DNA of 64,000 nucleotides from Sulfurospirillum cavolei (lineage in GTDB: Bacteria > Campylobacterota > Campylobacteria > Campylobacterales > Sulfurospirillaceae): contig NZ_AP014724.1 in assembly GCF_001548055.1 (NCBI RefSeq), positions 434,001 through 498,000 of the forward strand. Direction: 5' to 3'. Positions 28,948 to 37,464 of the stretch are shown here, piece by piece. A program made the position numbers and the translations under genes. A model generated the notes under the pieces. That model had not been told where the DNA came from, did not search any database, and saw nothing but the letters and a program-made list of their open reading frames with translations. Position 1 is the first letter of the stretch; every line of letters begins with the position of its first letter.

Positions 28948-29051
28948 TGATTTCTTTCGAGGAATCATTAAAAGTTTCCTTGAAAACGTTAATCGTTTTT
29001 TTGCAAAAGTTGTTCAGACTTTTGTTCTTTATGCAAGGGATTTTCCCTTGC
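28944..29051 (+). terminator. four tandem hairpins after rpsI
   Basis: First, TTAATGATT...AATCATTAA (28944-28971) with inner pairs and a TTCG loop. Second, AAAACG/CGTTTT (28983-28999) followed by TTT. Third, CAAAAGT/ACTTTTG (29004-29024). Fourth, GCAAGGGA/TCCCTTGC around TTT (29033-29051), then a pyrimidine-rich tail. Together they should end rplM-rpsI transcription or protect the 3' end. Confidence 0.65.
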
Positions 29052-29247
29052 ATTCCCTTCTTTTATATTTCTTCAAATCTCATAAATCATTTTGAATAGT
29101 CTTAGCTTATAAAATCAATAAAAAATTTTGCTTATTTTGAATAGCTTTTTGCTATACTTTTTTCAAGACCTTTGCATGTAAAAGACAAATTTATATCTAC
29201 AATAGATTTACTTCGTTTTCATATTTCTTTTATTAAAGGGAATAATT
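29052..29247 (+). promoter_or_regulatory. AT-rich non-coding stretch with promoter
   Basis: This stretch holds no gene. ATTTTGAATAG occurs twice (29089-29099 and 29134-29144), 45 bases apart. TATACT at 29153-29158 after TGC is a good -10 box for the downstream frame. The base composition is clearly more AT-rich than the flanks, which hints at transferred DNA. Confidence 0.45.
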
Positions 29248-29682
29248 TTGAAATATACAATAAATGAAAAGCCCATTACCTTACTCGTTGTACTTATTGG
29301 TGTAAGCGTTATAACAATAATTTTGCCAAAAAATACTTATTTTCTCCCAAATTTTTTATATTTATGGTTGCCTCAAGCTATTATTTTTAGTTTATTATTA
29401 ATATTAAAATTACGGTTAGCTGTTATAGCAGGATCTTCCATTGTATTAACAATATCTGTACTTTACTATTGGATATTTATTAAAGATGCTATGGCATAGA
29501 TAGGTTATTTTTTTATACTTCCAGGTGGTTTTTTTGGGGCTATGATATATGGTCTAGTAACAAAGTCAGCAACATCAATTGAGTGTGATGAAGCAATAAT
29601 ACAATCAGCAGTGTGTACAGCAATTGGAATAATGATTGTTCAATTTATAGTATGCTCAACAGTAATGTATTGTGGCAGATAA
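29248..29682 (+). pseudogene. hydrophobic membrane protein interrupted by an in-frame TAG
   Basis: From a TTG start with AAAGGG upstream, 83 codons encode a very hydrophobic protein (helices PITLLVVLIGVSVITIILP, WLPQAIIFSLLLILKL and VIAGSSIVLTISVLYYWIF). It stops at TAG (29497-29499). The same frame continues for 60 codons to TAA at 29680-29682 with the same character (FILPGGFFGAMIYGLV, GIMIVQFIVCSTVMYCG). One nonsense change in a gene of about 144 codons is the simplest reading. Readthrough is possible but unsupported. AT-rich codons unlike the neighbours suggest transfer. No family recognised. Confidence 0.55.
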
Positions 29683-29706
29683 CTAGATAGTATAAAGCTT
29701 CTTTTT

Positions 29707-29991
29707 CTAGTACCCCGCCAACTCTTGCATCAGCGTTTGAACATCGTTTTTATCGAAAAAGAGGTTGAACTCTAACTCTTTGGAAAATGCTTTGAGAAGA
29801 GCGATTTTTTGGGTTTGGCGCTCGTTTGGATCGTCGATGGTGGCGAGTTCTGTTTTCAGTCGTTCGCGGTACATCTGGCGAATCTCTTCTTGTTTTTGAG
29901 GGCTTGGTTTGGCTTTAGTGCGCGGTTTGAGCCAAAAATAGACGAAAATGAGGAGCGAACTTAGGAGAAGAATTTGAGGTAAAAAATCCAT
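29707..29991 (-). CDS. small membrane-anchored protein, unknown
   Basis: A 94-residue protein: N-terminal helix (PQILLLSSLLIFVYFWL), then a basic linker and a charged helical domain (QEEIRQMYRERLKTELATID and FSKELEFNLFFDKNDVQTLM). It is not recognised as a named family. It is oriented against purT, with a TTACATGTAA palindrome between them. Probably an inner-membrane protein with a cytosolic tail. Confidence 0.65.
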   Translation of the reverse strand: MDFLPQILLLSSLLIFVYFWLKPRTKAKPSPQKQEEIRQMYRERLKTELATIDDPNERQTQKIALLKAFSKELEFNLFFDKNDVQTLMQELAGY

Positions 29992-30122
29992 AAATAGCCT
30001 TTACATGTAAAACAGATTTTAAATAAACAGTATATCCAACCAAGAGCGATAAAATTTAGACTTCTTTCATTTCTTAAACCACTTTTGTGTAAAATCTCTC
30101 AAACTAACACAAAGAGGAAGCC

Positions 30123-31283
30123 ATGCACTTTACAACTCCCCTTAAAAGTAACAGTACCAAAATCATGCTCGTAGGAAGCGGCGAGCTGGGCAAAGAGGTC
30201 GTTATCGAAGCCTCTCGTTTGGGCATTGAGACCGTTGCGGTGGATTCATACCCCAAAGCACCTGCACACTTGGTCGCCAATCGAAGCTATGTCATCAACA
30301 TGAAAAACAAAGAGGAGCTTTTGGAGGTGATTCGCCTTGAAAAGCCAACATTCATCTTGCCTGAAGTGGAAGCTTTGAGCATTGAAGCGCTCATCGAAGC
30401 GGAGAAAGAGGGCTTTTGCGTCATCCCCAATGCGGACGCCGTTAAAAAGACGATGAATCGTAAAAACATTCGCGAATTTGCCGCGGAGACCTTGGGGCTT
30501 AAAACCAGTGGCTATGTCTTTGTGAAAACGCTTGAAGCCTTAGAAGAAGCGACAAAAGTGCTCGGCATTCCGTGTGTGGTCAAGCCTGTGATGAGTTCCT
30601 CAGGGCATGGTCAAAGTGTCATCCGAAGTGAGGCGGACGTCCAAAAAGCGTGGGAGATCGCCAAAGAGGCCAGAGGTGACGCGAGCGAGCTGATCGTCGA
30701 AGCATTTGTACCTTTTGACTATGAGATCACACTTTTAACCGTGCGCAACGGCAAAGAGACGGTCTTTTGCGAACCGATCGGGCATATCCAAGAAAACGGC
30801 GACTATGTGCTGAGCTGGCAACCTGTGCCGATGAAACCTGAAGTGTTAGCCAAAGCGCAGATGATGGCAAAAGCAGTGACAGACGGCTTGGGCGGTCGTG
30901 GACTTTTTGGTGTGGAATTTTTTGTCAAAGACGATGAGGTGTACTTTAGTGAACTGAGCCCTCGTCCGCACGATACCGGAATGGTCACGATGATCACGCA
31001 AAGCCAGAGCGAATTTGCCTTACATGTAAGAGCGGTTTTGGGCTTGCCACTTGATTTTACCTTTTATGGAGCGGGCGCGAGTGGGGCATTTAAAAGCATG
31101 AATGAAGAGCATGTGCCAACTCTTACCATCCCTGAGAGTGCGTTTTCGAAAAACTCATATGTACGCATTTTTGGAAAGCCTGTGAGCCATGTGGGGCGCC
31201 GTATGGCTGTGGCTTTGGTGCTCGATGAGGTGGAAGCGGCGAAAAAACGCGCAAGAGAAATTGTCGCATCGATGGTCGGATAA
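30123..31283 (+). CDS. purT: formate-dependent phosphoribosylglycinamide formyltransferase
   Basis: PurT makes formyl-GAR from GAR, formate and ATP in purine synthesis, replacing the folate-dependent PurN. It is an ATP-grasp enzyme: GSGELGKEV near residue 18, the [14 protein letters not shown] loop, and [21 protein letters not shown] near the metal site. The length of 386 residues is normal. AGAGGAAG precedes the ATG. Confidence 0.96.
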   Translation: MHFTTPLKSNSTKIMLVGSGELGKEVVIEASRLGIETVAVDSYPKAPAHLVANRSYVINMKNKEELLEVIRLEKPTFILPEVEALSIEALIEAEKEGFCVIPNADAVKKTMNRKNIREFAAETLGLKTSGYVFVKTLEALEEATKVLGIPCVVKPVMSSSGHGQSVIRSEADVQKAWEIAKEARGDASELIVEAFVPFDYEITLLTVRNGKETVFCEPIGHIQENGDYVLSWQPVPMKPEVLAKAQMMAKAVTDGLGGRGLFGVEFFVKDDEVYFSELSPRPHDTGMVTMITQSQSEFALHVRAVLGLPLDFTFYGAGASGAFKSMNEEHVPTLTIPESAFSKNSYVRIFGKPVSHVGRRMAVALVLDEVEAAKKRAREIVASMVG

Positions 31284-31315
31284 CGCTTTAGTATTGATAA
31301 AAAATTTATAAAAGT

Positions 31316-31336
31316 GGGCTATAATGAGACAAGCCC
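31316..31336 (+). promoter_or_regulatory. clcA promoter inside an inverted repeat
   Basis: TATAAT at 31320-31325 lies between GGGCT (31316-31320) and AGCCC (31332-31336). The repeat therefore covers the -10 box and the likely start of transcription. It could be an operator or a leader hairpin. Confidence 0.5.
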
Positions 31337-31354
31337 AAAATTTAAAGAGTTTTT

Positions 31355-32755
31355 ATGAATAAACACGTTGTTGAGCAAACGGTTATTTTTTTCAGCGTTT
31401 CAAAATGGTTGCTTCTCTCCTCCGCCGTTGGCATTATGATCGGCGGCTTGATTTCCGTCTTTTTAAACATCCTCTCAACTGCCGAACAGACACGGAGTTT
31501 ACTCCCGTTTCCGTTTTATTTCACGTTGCCTTTTGCGTTGATGCTAACGACGTGGATCGTGCGAACGTTCGATCAAAACGCGACGGGACACGGTACGGAA
31601 AAAGTCATCGAAGCGGTGCATAAGCGCGACGGTTACATCAATGCCAAAGTAATTCCCGTTAAACTGGTCGCAACGGTACTCACGATCTTTTCGGGCGGTT
31701 CGGTCGGAAAAGAGGGACCGGGAGCGCAAATCGGTGCGGGCGCGGCTTCGTTTGCGGCAACTCTGCTCAAATTTTCTAAATCCGACCGCCGAAAGCTTGT
31801 CATTTGCGGTATTAGTGCGGGTTTTGCTTCGGTATTCGGTACGCCTATCGCGGGGGCAATTTTCGGAATCGAAGTCTTAATTATCGGTGCGATTATGTAC
31901 GATGTTCTTTTACCCTCGTTTATCTCCGGTTTTGCGGCATTTATCACGGCTCAGGTGTTAGGCGTCAAATACCATTACTACGACATCAATTTCTACCGTT
32001 CGTTTAACTTGGACTTTTCATTAATCTTACATGTCGTTTTGGCAGGCGTCTTTTTCGGCTTAATCGCCGATTTGTTCATTACGACGGTCAATAAAATCGA
32101 AGAGTACATCAAAGCCGTTCCGTACAATCGTTACCTGAAAGCCTTTGTTGCGGGACTGGTGATGGCACTCGTTTCGTACTTTTTCTCGGAAAGCTACTTA
32201 GGACTCGGTCTTGCGACCATTAAAGACGCCCTCAGCCCCAATCCGCTGATTTCGGATAACGTGCATTGGTACGATGCCGTTTTTAAAACGTTTTTTACGG
32301 CGATTACCTTAGGTTCAGGCGGAAGCGGCGGTATTATTACGCCCTTGTTTTACGTGGGCGCGACGAGCGGTGCGGCGTTTGGCGATCTCATCGGCGGCAA
32401 TCACGTCGCACTCTTTGCCGCGCTTGGGTTTGTCAGCGTTTTGGCGGGTGCGACCAACTCTCCCATCGCTTCCATTATCATGGCAGTGGAGTTGTTTGGC
32501 GTGCATATGGCAAATTACGCGGCACTGAGCGTGGTCATCGCCTTTTTAATTACGGGGCATCGTAGCGTCTTTCAGTCGCAAAAGTTGGCTCTGCGAAAAG
32601 CCGACAATATTACGATCGGCAAAGGCAACGACTTGGAAGATACCGCCATCAGTATCGATATGCGCGACATCGATAAAGTCAAACGCCTGCGCAATCGCCT
32701 CCGCTATAAACGCTTGCGCTGGCAAGTTAAAAATGCCAAGGACGATTTTAAATGA
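31355..32755 (+). CDS. ClC-family chloride channel/antiporter
   Basis: A ClC protein of 466 residues with about ten to twelve helices. The gating glutamate is in GGSVGKEGPGAQIG near residue 119; GSGGSGGIITPLFYVG forms the third selectivity stretch. The first selectivity motif is replaced by ATGHGTEK instead of GSGIP. The C-terminus ends with a basic cytosolic tail and no CBS domains. The ATGA overlap with the next gene implies co-translation. Confidence 0.9.
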   Translation: MNKHVVEQTVIFFSVSKWLLLSSAVGIMIGGLISVFLNILSTAEQTRSLLPFPFYFTLPFALMLTTWIVRTFDQNATGHGTEKVIEAVHKRDGYINAKVIPVKLVATVLTIFSGGSVGKEGPGAQIGAGAASFAATLLKFSKSDRRKLVICGISAGFASVFGTPIAGAIFGIEVLIIGAIMYDVLLPSFISGFAAFITAQVLGVKYHYYDINFYRSFNLDFSLILHVVLAGVFFGLIADLFITTVNKIEEYIKAVPYNRYLKAFVAGLVMALVSYFFSESYLGLGLATIKDALSPNPLISDNVHWYDAVFKTFFTAITLGSGGSGGIITPLFYVGATSGAAFGDLIGGNHVALFAALGFVSVLAGATNSPIASIIMAVELFGVHMANYAALSVVIAFLITGHRSVFQSQKLALRKADNITIGKGNDLEDTAISIDMRDIDKVKRLRNRLRYKRLRWQVKNAKDDFK

Positions 32756-33225
32756 GCCGACGAAAGATTTTGATCAGTGCGTGTTTGCTCGGCGAAAACG
32801 TGAAATACGACGGCGGCAATAACGCATTACATGTAACGATTTTGGAGCGGTGGAAGGACGAGGGCGTTTTAGTACCTTTGTGCCCCGAAGTGCTCGGAGG
32901 ACTTAGCGTCCCGCGTCCTGCTTGCGAAGTTCTCCAAGGAACGAACCGTGTCGTCAATCGAATCGGCGAAGACGTAAGCGAGGCATTTTCAAAAGGGGCG
33001 AAAGAGAGCTTGCGCATCGCAAAACTTGAGGGCGTGTGTATGGCGATTTTGAAGGCTCGAAGCCCCTCGTGTGGTAAAGATGTCATTTATGATGGCACAT
33101 TTACCAGCACGCGTGTGAACGATTCGGGCATTACATGTAAACTTTTACAAGAGAGTGGTATCGCTGTTTTTAGTGAAGAGGAGTTGAGTTTAGCCGAAGC
33201 GTTTTGGCTTTCAAAGGGGAATTAA
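32752..33225 (+). CDS. DUF523 family protein
   Basis: A 157-residue cytosolic protein with the DUF523 pattern ISACLLGENVKYDGGNN, VPLCPEVLGGLSVPR and KARSPSCG. The conserved cysteines could bind metal or a thiol. It overlaps clcA by four bases. It carries two TTACATGTAA copies (encoding LHVT and ITCK). The function is unknown to me. Confidence 0.87.
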   Translation: MSRRKILISACLLGENVKYDGGNNALHVTILERWKDEGVLVPLCPEVLGGLSVPRPACEVLQGTNRVVNRIGEDVSEAFSKGAKESLRIAKLEGVCMAILKARSPSCGKDVIYDGTFTSTRVNDSGITCKLLQESGIAVFSEEELSLAEAFWLSKGN

Positions 33226-33234
33226 ATCCCCTTT
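33213..33234. terminator. bidirectional terminator between DUF523 and the dehydrogenase
   Basis: AAAGGGGA and TCCCCTTT form a perfect 8-bp stem (extended to a near-perfect palindrome) between two converging genes. It overlaps the end of the DUF523 gene. Confidence 0.6.
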
Positions 33235-33237
33235 CGT

Positions 33238-34383
33238 TTAGGCGTTGTGTAAAATATCTTCGATAGCTCGCTGTGTATAGGTGTCGCTCATGCCCCACAC
33301 TACAGCAGTGTGTGCTGCATTTTCAGCAATAGCAGAAATCTCGTTTTTGCCGATAGAAACTTTCTCAAGACTTACGGGTGCGCCAATTTTAGCAAACCAG
33401 TTTTTAAGAGCAAGGATGCCTTCATCGACTGAATCTAATCCAAAAATTTCTTTTGAAAAACGCTCAAATTGTGCATGATTTTTGTTTTTGTACCATTGCA
33501 TCCATGCAGGAATGACGATGGCAAGACCTGCACCATGAGCGATGTTAAACAGTGCTGATAGTGAGTGTTCGATCATGTGGCTTGGAAAGCCTGAAAGGTT
33601 GGTTCCTGCTGTGGTTGAGCCGTTCAATGCTTGTGTCGCCGCCCATGTAAACTCAGCTCTGGCATTGTAATCTTCAGGATTTTTGAGCAAAATCTCAGTT
33701 GTTTCCATAACGGTTTTAACAATCCCCTCGACCATGCGCGATTGAAAATGTGGTTGATCTGGGGCTGTAAAGTAGCCTTCAATGGAATGTGCAATAATAT
33801 CAACCGCGGAGTAGGCTAAATAGTCATTAGGAACACTTTTGGTCAGTTCTGGATTGAGCACAGAAACTTTTGGGTAGATATGCGCTGATTGGATTGAATA
33901 TTTTTGTTTGGTCTCTTCGTTGCTGACAACCGCAAAGCCGTTCATCTCGCTTCCCGTTGCGGCAAGCGTCATGATGGCATAGACAGGGAGCGCCTTCTCA
34001 ATGCTCGCTTTGCCAATGAAAAAGTCCCAAACATCATTACCATGTAAAGCTCCAACAGCGATGGTTTTAGCGCTATCAAGGACAGAGCCTCCACCAATGG
34101 CAAGGATGGCTTGCACCTTCTCTTTTTTAGCCAGTGCAATACCTTCGTTGACTTTAGCGAGTTTTGGATTGCTGACGATGCCTGAAAGTTCAACCCAAGC
34201 GATACCTTTTGCTTTCAGTGATGAGGTGACTTTTTCATAAAGTCCATCGGTTTTGATGCGTTCACTACCGTAGCAAAGCAGGACTTTTGTAATGTTTTCT
34301 TTTGCAATTTCTGCACCAATAAGATTCTCTTTCTCTTTTCCAAATTCTATTTTTGTGGGGTTATGATACGTAAAGTCAACCAT
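33238..34383 (-). CDS. iron-containing alcohol dehydrogenase, YqhD/BdhA type
   Basis: A group III metal-dependent alcohol dehydrogenase that probably reduces aldehydes with NADPH. The N-terminal FTYHNPTKIEFGKEKE, the nucleotide site AIGGGSVLDSAKTIA, and metal ligands in SAVDIIAHSIEGYF and GFPSHMIEHSLSALFNIAHGAG match YqhD and butanol dehydrogenases. The 381-residue length is normal. It is divergent from an AraC regulator resembling YqhC, the same arrangement as in E. coli, where YqhC turns on yqhD under aldehyde stress. Confidence 0.92.
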   Translation of the reverse strand: MVDFTYHNPTKIEFGKEKENLIGAEIAKENITKVLLCYGSERIKTDGLYEKVTSSLKAKGIAWVELSGIVSNPKLAKVNEGIALAKKEKVQAILAIGGGSVLDSAKTIAVGALHGNDVWDFFIGKASIEKALPVYAIMTLAATGSEMNGFAVVSNEETKQKYSIQSAHIYPKVSVLNPELTKSVPNDYLAYSAVDIIAHSIEGYFTAPDQPHFQSRMVEGIVKTVMETTEILLKNPEDYNARAEFTWAATQALNGSTTAGTNLSGFPSHMIEHSLSALFNIAHGAGLAIVIPAWMQWYKNKNHAQFERFSKEIFGLDSVDEGILALKNWFAKIGAPVSLEKVSIGKNEISAIAENAAHTAVVWGMSDTYTQRAIEDILHNA

Positions 34384-34520
34384 GGTTTCTCCTGTGTTTT
34401 AATGATGTTATTATAGAACGAAAGTGATGCTAAGTGGTAGAATATTTTTCAATATTTATTGCCTAATCCTCTAAATTGTTTTATAATGATGCACAGAGAA
34501 TGAAAAAAAAAGAGGCGCTT

Positions 34521-35429
34521 ATGGAAAATGAATTAATGCAACTTCAACAAGATGAACTGAAACGATTGATAGAAAAACACGCTCATTGCGAGGGTCGAAC
34601 CAATACAGACGTGCCTTCTTTATATTTTTTTTGCACGGCAACACCAACGGAGTTTTTACATACCCTTTATGAGCCATCCTTATGCCTTATTGCTCAAGGC
34701 TCTAAAGCGGTTGGGTTAGGAGACGAGATGTTCTCTTATGATAAAAACACGTATCTTATCTCCTCCGTGCATCTGCCTGCGCGCGTGCAAATTCAAGAAG
34801 CATCTGCGCAAAAGCCCTATTTGTCCTTGCAATTGACCTTCTCGATGGACGAAGTTTGGGAAATTCTCCACGAGGTTGATGATGAAAAGAGTCTGCAACA
34901 GCCTGAACGTGGGCTTTATTTTGGCGAAAACAGTTCGTTACTGCTTGACCCCATCCTGAGGCTTGTGCGCCTGCTTGATCATCCAAAAGACATCAACATG
35001 CTTTCTCCTATGATTACGCGTGAAATCCTTTACCGCATAGTCCAAGACAAAGGTGGCGCTATCATACGGCAGTTTGCTAAAAATGGCAGTCTCGCACAGC
35101 GCATCGCTAAGGCGATCACGATGATCAAAAATGATCTCGCGGAGCCATTGCGTATTGAAACACTGGCACACGAAGTGGCGATGAGTGCATCGTCGTTTCA
35201 TCATCATTTTAAGCGCGTCACCACGATGAGTCCTTTACAGTTCCAGAAATCCTTGCGTTTGCAAGAGGCGAGAAGATTGTTAATGGTTGAAGAGATGGAA
35301 GCGAGCAATGTTGCTTTTAAAGTAGGCTATGAAAGTCCCTCTCAGTTTAGCCGTGAATACGCACGTCTTTTTGGACTGCCCCCAATACGCGATGTTAAGC
35401 GCATTCGTGAAGCTTTCGAGTCTGCGTAA
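34521..35429 (+). CDS. AraC-family regulator, YqhC-like
   Basis: An AraC_N sensor domain (about residues 20-180, PSLCLIAQGSKAVGLGDEMF) precedes two helix-turn-helix motifs (LRIETLAHEVAMSASSFHHH and NVAFKVGYESPSQFSREYAR). Of two upstream starts, the ATG at 34521 has AGAGG at 34511-34515; the longer frame begins with TTG and no site. It lies divergent from the YqhD-like gene across about 137 bases and is probably its aldehyde-responsive activator (inferred). Confidence 0.88.
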   Translation: MENELMQLQQDELKRLIEKHAHCEGRTNTDVPSLYFFCTATPTEFLHTLYEPSLCLIAQGSKAVGLGDEMFSYDKNTYLISSVHLPARVQIQEASAQKPYLSLQLTFSMDEVWEILHEVDDEKSLQQPERGLYFGENSSLLLDPILRLVRLLDHPKDINMLSPMITREILYRIVQDKGGAIIRQFAKNGSLAQRIAKAITMIKNDLAEPLRIETLAHEVAMSASSFHHHFKRVTTMSPLQFQKSLRLQEARRLLMVEEMEASNVAFKVGYESPSQFSREYARLFGLPPIRDVKRIREAFESA

Positions 35430-35455
35430 AAGAGGGCTTCACTCTTTACATGTAA
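35429..35455. terminator. weak hairpin with palindrome between convergent genes
   Basis: AAAGAG (35429-35434) pairs with CTCTTT (35442-35447) after the AraC gene. It runs into TTACATGTAA (35446-35455). It may serve as a terminator on both strands. Confidence 0.4.
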
Positions 35456-35457
35456 AT

Positions 35458-36051
35458 CTAAAGCGGTGTTATTTCCGTGCAATCGGGAAGATGTTTGAGA
35501 GACTCTTCAAAGCTTGTGTATGTTTGCAAGGCTGTAATGACGATGCTCAAAGGCTCACTTAGTATCTCTTGGAAGTCGATTTCATGCGATGCTTTGATTC
35601 TAAAGGCAAGTTGCTCAAGCGGTGGAGAGAATGTTGCATTGACCCCTGCTTTATTGCCTCTAGCATCAACGCGGTACCAACCAAAATCGTTGAGGTAAAG
35701 CGCGTTAAATCCATGCAACGTGTAAGGCTCACCGTTATCAAAAAGGCTCAGTCTTTGGTAACAAAAACCTGCTGGAATGCCATTAGCTCGACACAAAGCG
35801 GCTAAGAGATGACTCTTGGCGAAACACCAACCGGTTTGATGCACCAAAACGTCGCTGGCTTTACATGTAATGACCGTACTTTTGTGATCGCCCGTGTGAT
35901 GAATGTGGTCTCGCACAAACGTAAAGCAGTTGTTGGCTATCTCCACATCGCTTCGCAACATGCCTCTTAGCTCCTTCGCTTTAGCGACAATGCGTGGGTG
36001 TAGCCAATCAATAATCGAGGTGTTTTGAAGGTAGGCTTCATTCGGTGCCAT
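35458..36051 (-). CDS. transglutaminase-like cysteine protease family protein
   Basis: A 197-residue protein with the transglutaminase core triad: Cys76 in HQTGWCFAKSHLLAAL, His113 in LHGFNALYL and Asp129 in YRVDARG. No signal peptide is present, so it is cytosolic. Family members act as peptidases or amide-bond enzymes; the substrate is unknown. The next gene on the minus strand (upstream) is a YciI-like protein 9 bases away, so both are probably in one operon with YjbR and Tag. Confidence 0.85.
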   Translation of the reverse strand: MAPNEAYLQNTSIIDWLHPRIVAKAKELRGMLRSDVEIANNCFTFVRDHIHHTGDHKSTVITCKASDVLVHQTGWCFAKSHLLAALCRANGIPAGFCYQRLSLFDNGEPYTLHGFNALYLNDFGWYRVDARGNKAGVNATFSPPLEQLAFRIKASHEIDFQEILSEPLSIVITALQTYTSFEESLKHLPDCTEITPL

Positions 36052-36060
36052 AAGAGTCCT

Positions 36061-36351
36061 TTAACGATTGGCTAAAAATGCAAACTCAGGAGCGGTCATG
36101 GAGGGTGTAAATTCGATGATGTCGTACTTTGCGATCTCATGAATGTAAAAAGGATCACGTGCGATGATCGCTTCAATCTCTGCTTTGGAGGAGGCAAGTG
36201 CCAAGATAACGCCGCCATTGCGAGGATTTTTACGTCCTGAGGCTAAAAAAACACCTTGCGCATAGTTTTTTTTGAGAAATTCGACATGCGCACTGAGATG
36301 GGCATCGACTTCCTCAAGGGATTTGTGATAGGTTAAAGAGATGATAAACAT
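36061..36351 (-). CDS. YciI-like protein
   Basis: A 96-residue ferredoxin-fold protein of the YCII family, with the pattern MFIISLTYHKSLEEVDAHLS and GGVILALASSKAEIEAIIAR then DPFY. The conserved HxD pair of the family is only partly visible. Related proteins include muconolactone-type enzymes. It lies within the minus-strand tag/yjbR/yciI/transglutaminase run. Confidence 0.87.
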   Translation of the reverse strand: MFIISLTYHKSLEEVDAHLSAHVEFLKKNYAQGVFLASGRKNPRNGGVILALASSKAEIEAIIARDPFYIHEIAKYDIIEFTPSMTAPEFAFLANR

Positions 36352-36362
36352 AAAGATTCCTG

Positions 36363-36719
36363 TTATGAATTGCGGACAAACGTTTGCATTTTTTTAGTGA
36401 GTGAGCTGAAAACAAGGTCGTACGAGTCGTCGATCCACTCAAAAATGGACGCGTCATCGACTTCGCCTTCACAAATGATGGTGTTCCAATGCTTTTTATT
36501 CATATGGTACCCTGCGGTAACGCTTGCGTATAGTTCGCGCAGCTCCCTAGCATAGTTGGGATCACACTTGACATTGATGCGTGGAGGTCGGCTCTCTTCA
36601 TCGATGAGGGCAAAGATTTTATTGCCGACTTTATAAACGGCGGTTGTAGCGTCAAAAGGGTACTCTTTGATCGCACCGATATGGCTGAGGCAGTAGTCGT
36701 TTAAAATTTCAAAGGTCAT
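36363..36719 (-). CDS. MmcQ/YjbR family protein
   Basis: A YjbR (CyaY-like fold) protein. The start MTFEILNDYCLSHIGAIKEYPFD is typical, and HMNKKHWNTI carries the family motif. A longer frame begins 33 bases upstream inside tag; the ATG at 36719 matches the family length (118 residues) and overlaps the tag stop by 11 bases. The proposed DNA-binding role in the family name is not proven. Confidence 0.85.
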   Translation of the reverse strand: MTFEILNDYCLSHIGAIKEYPFDATTAVYKVGNKIFALIDEESRPPRINVKCDPNYARELRELYASVTAGYHMNKKHWNTIICEGEVDDASIFEWIDDSYDLVFSSLTKKMQTFVRNS

Positions 36720-37284
36720 GGTATTTGTATCGACAACTGTTTTCGTGGTCATTCACCATACCGCACGCTTGCATAAACGCGTAGATCGTGGTAGAGCCTA
36801 CAAATTTAAATCCCCGTTTTTTCAGATCTTTGGTGATGGCATCCGAAATGACGGAAGTACACGCGGCATGTTTATAATCCGCTACGTCGTTAACGATCGT
36901 TTTGCCGTCCACATAGTTCCAAAAGTAAGCGTCGATCGAGCCGTGCTCGTGAATAATACGCTGAAACAAGCGCGCATTGGCGATGATCGCTTCGATCTTG
37001 GGACGGCTTTTGATCACTTCGCCCGTTTGCAGGATCGAAGCGATCTCTTCTTCTCCAAAGTTCGCAACGCTTTCAAGATCAAAGTCGGCAAACGCTTTGC
37101 GATAGCCGTCGCGTTTTTTGAGCACCGTGAGCCAACTAAGCCCTGCCGATTGCGTCTCTAGGCAAAACAGCTCAAACAAAGCACGCTCGCCGTGCAGGGC
37201 TTTTCCCCACTCTTCGTCATGGTACGCTACATACACGGGATCGCTTAATTTTACCCAACCGCAACGCGAAAAACGTGAACTCAT
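36709..37284 (-). CDS. tag: DNA-3-methyladenine glycosylase I
   Basis: Tag removes 3-methyladenine from alkylated DNA. RCGWVKLSDPVYVAYHDEEWG, ETQSAGLSWLTVLKKRDGY and FKFVGSTTIYAFMQACGMVNDH hold the base-pocket residues and the zinc ligands (Cys near the N-terminus, His and Cys near the C-terminus). The frame is open 45 bases further upstream, but GGAGGGAG lies seven bases before the ATG at 37284, so that is the start (191 residues). Confidence 0.95.
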   Translation of the reverse strand: MSSRFSRCGWVKLSDPVYVAYHDEEWGKALHGERALFELFCLETQSAGLSWLTVLKKRDGYRKAFADFDLESVANFGEEEIASILQTGEVIKSRPKIEAIIANARLFQRIIHEHGSIDAYFWNYVDGKTIVNDVADYKHAACTSVISDAITKDLKKRGFKFVGSTTIYAFMQACGMVNDHENSCRYKYHDL

Positions 37285-37452
37285 ATCGGTACTCCCTCCG
37301 CAAAAAATCCATATAAAATTGTAGCGCACTAGAGTTAACGCTCGGACAATCGATCGTAAATAGTTTCGTCGATACGCTTTTGAAAAAAGAGAAAATATCT
37401 CTTATTAACTTTTTGTTTACGAAAGATTAAGAGAGTGTTTAAACAACTTCTC
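37285..37452. other. non-coding stretch upstream of candidate small RNA
   Basis: No frame with a start and site is seen. It holds the leader of tag on the minus strand and an AT-rich segment with the small inverted repeat AAGAGA/TCTCTT near 37388. T-runs before 37453 could help sigma-70 promoter recognition. Confidence 0.4.
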
Positions 37453-37458
37453 TATACT
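37453..37458 (+). promoter_or_regulatory. -10 box of candidate small RNA
   Basis: TATACT lies seven bases before the proposed RNA start and upstream of no open frame. The preceding region is T-rich as in Campylobacterota promoters. Confidence 0.5.
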
Positions 37459-37464
37459 TTCGTT

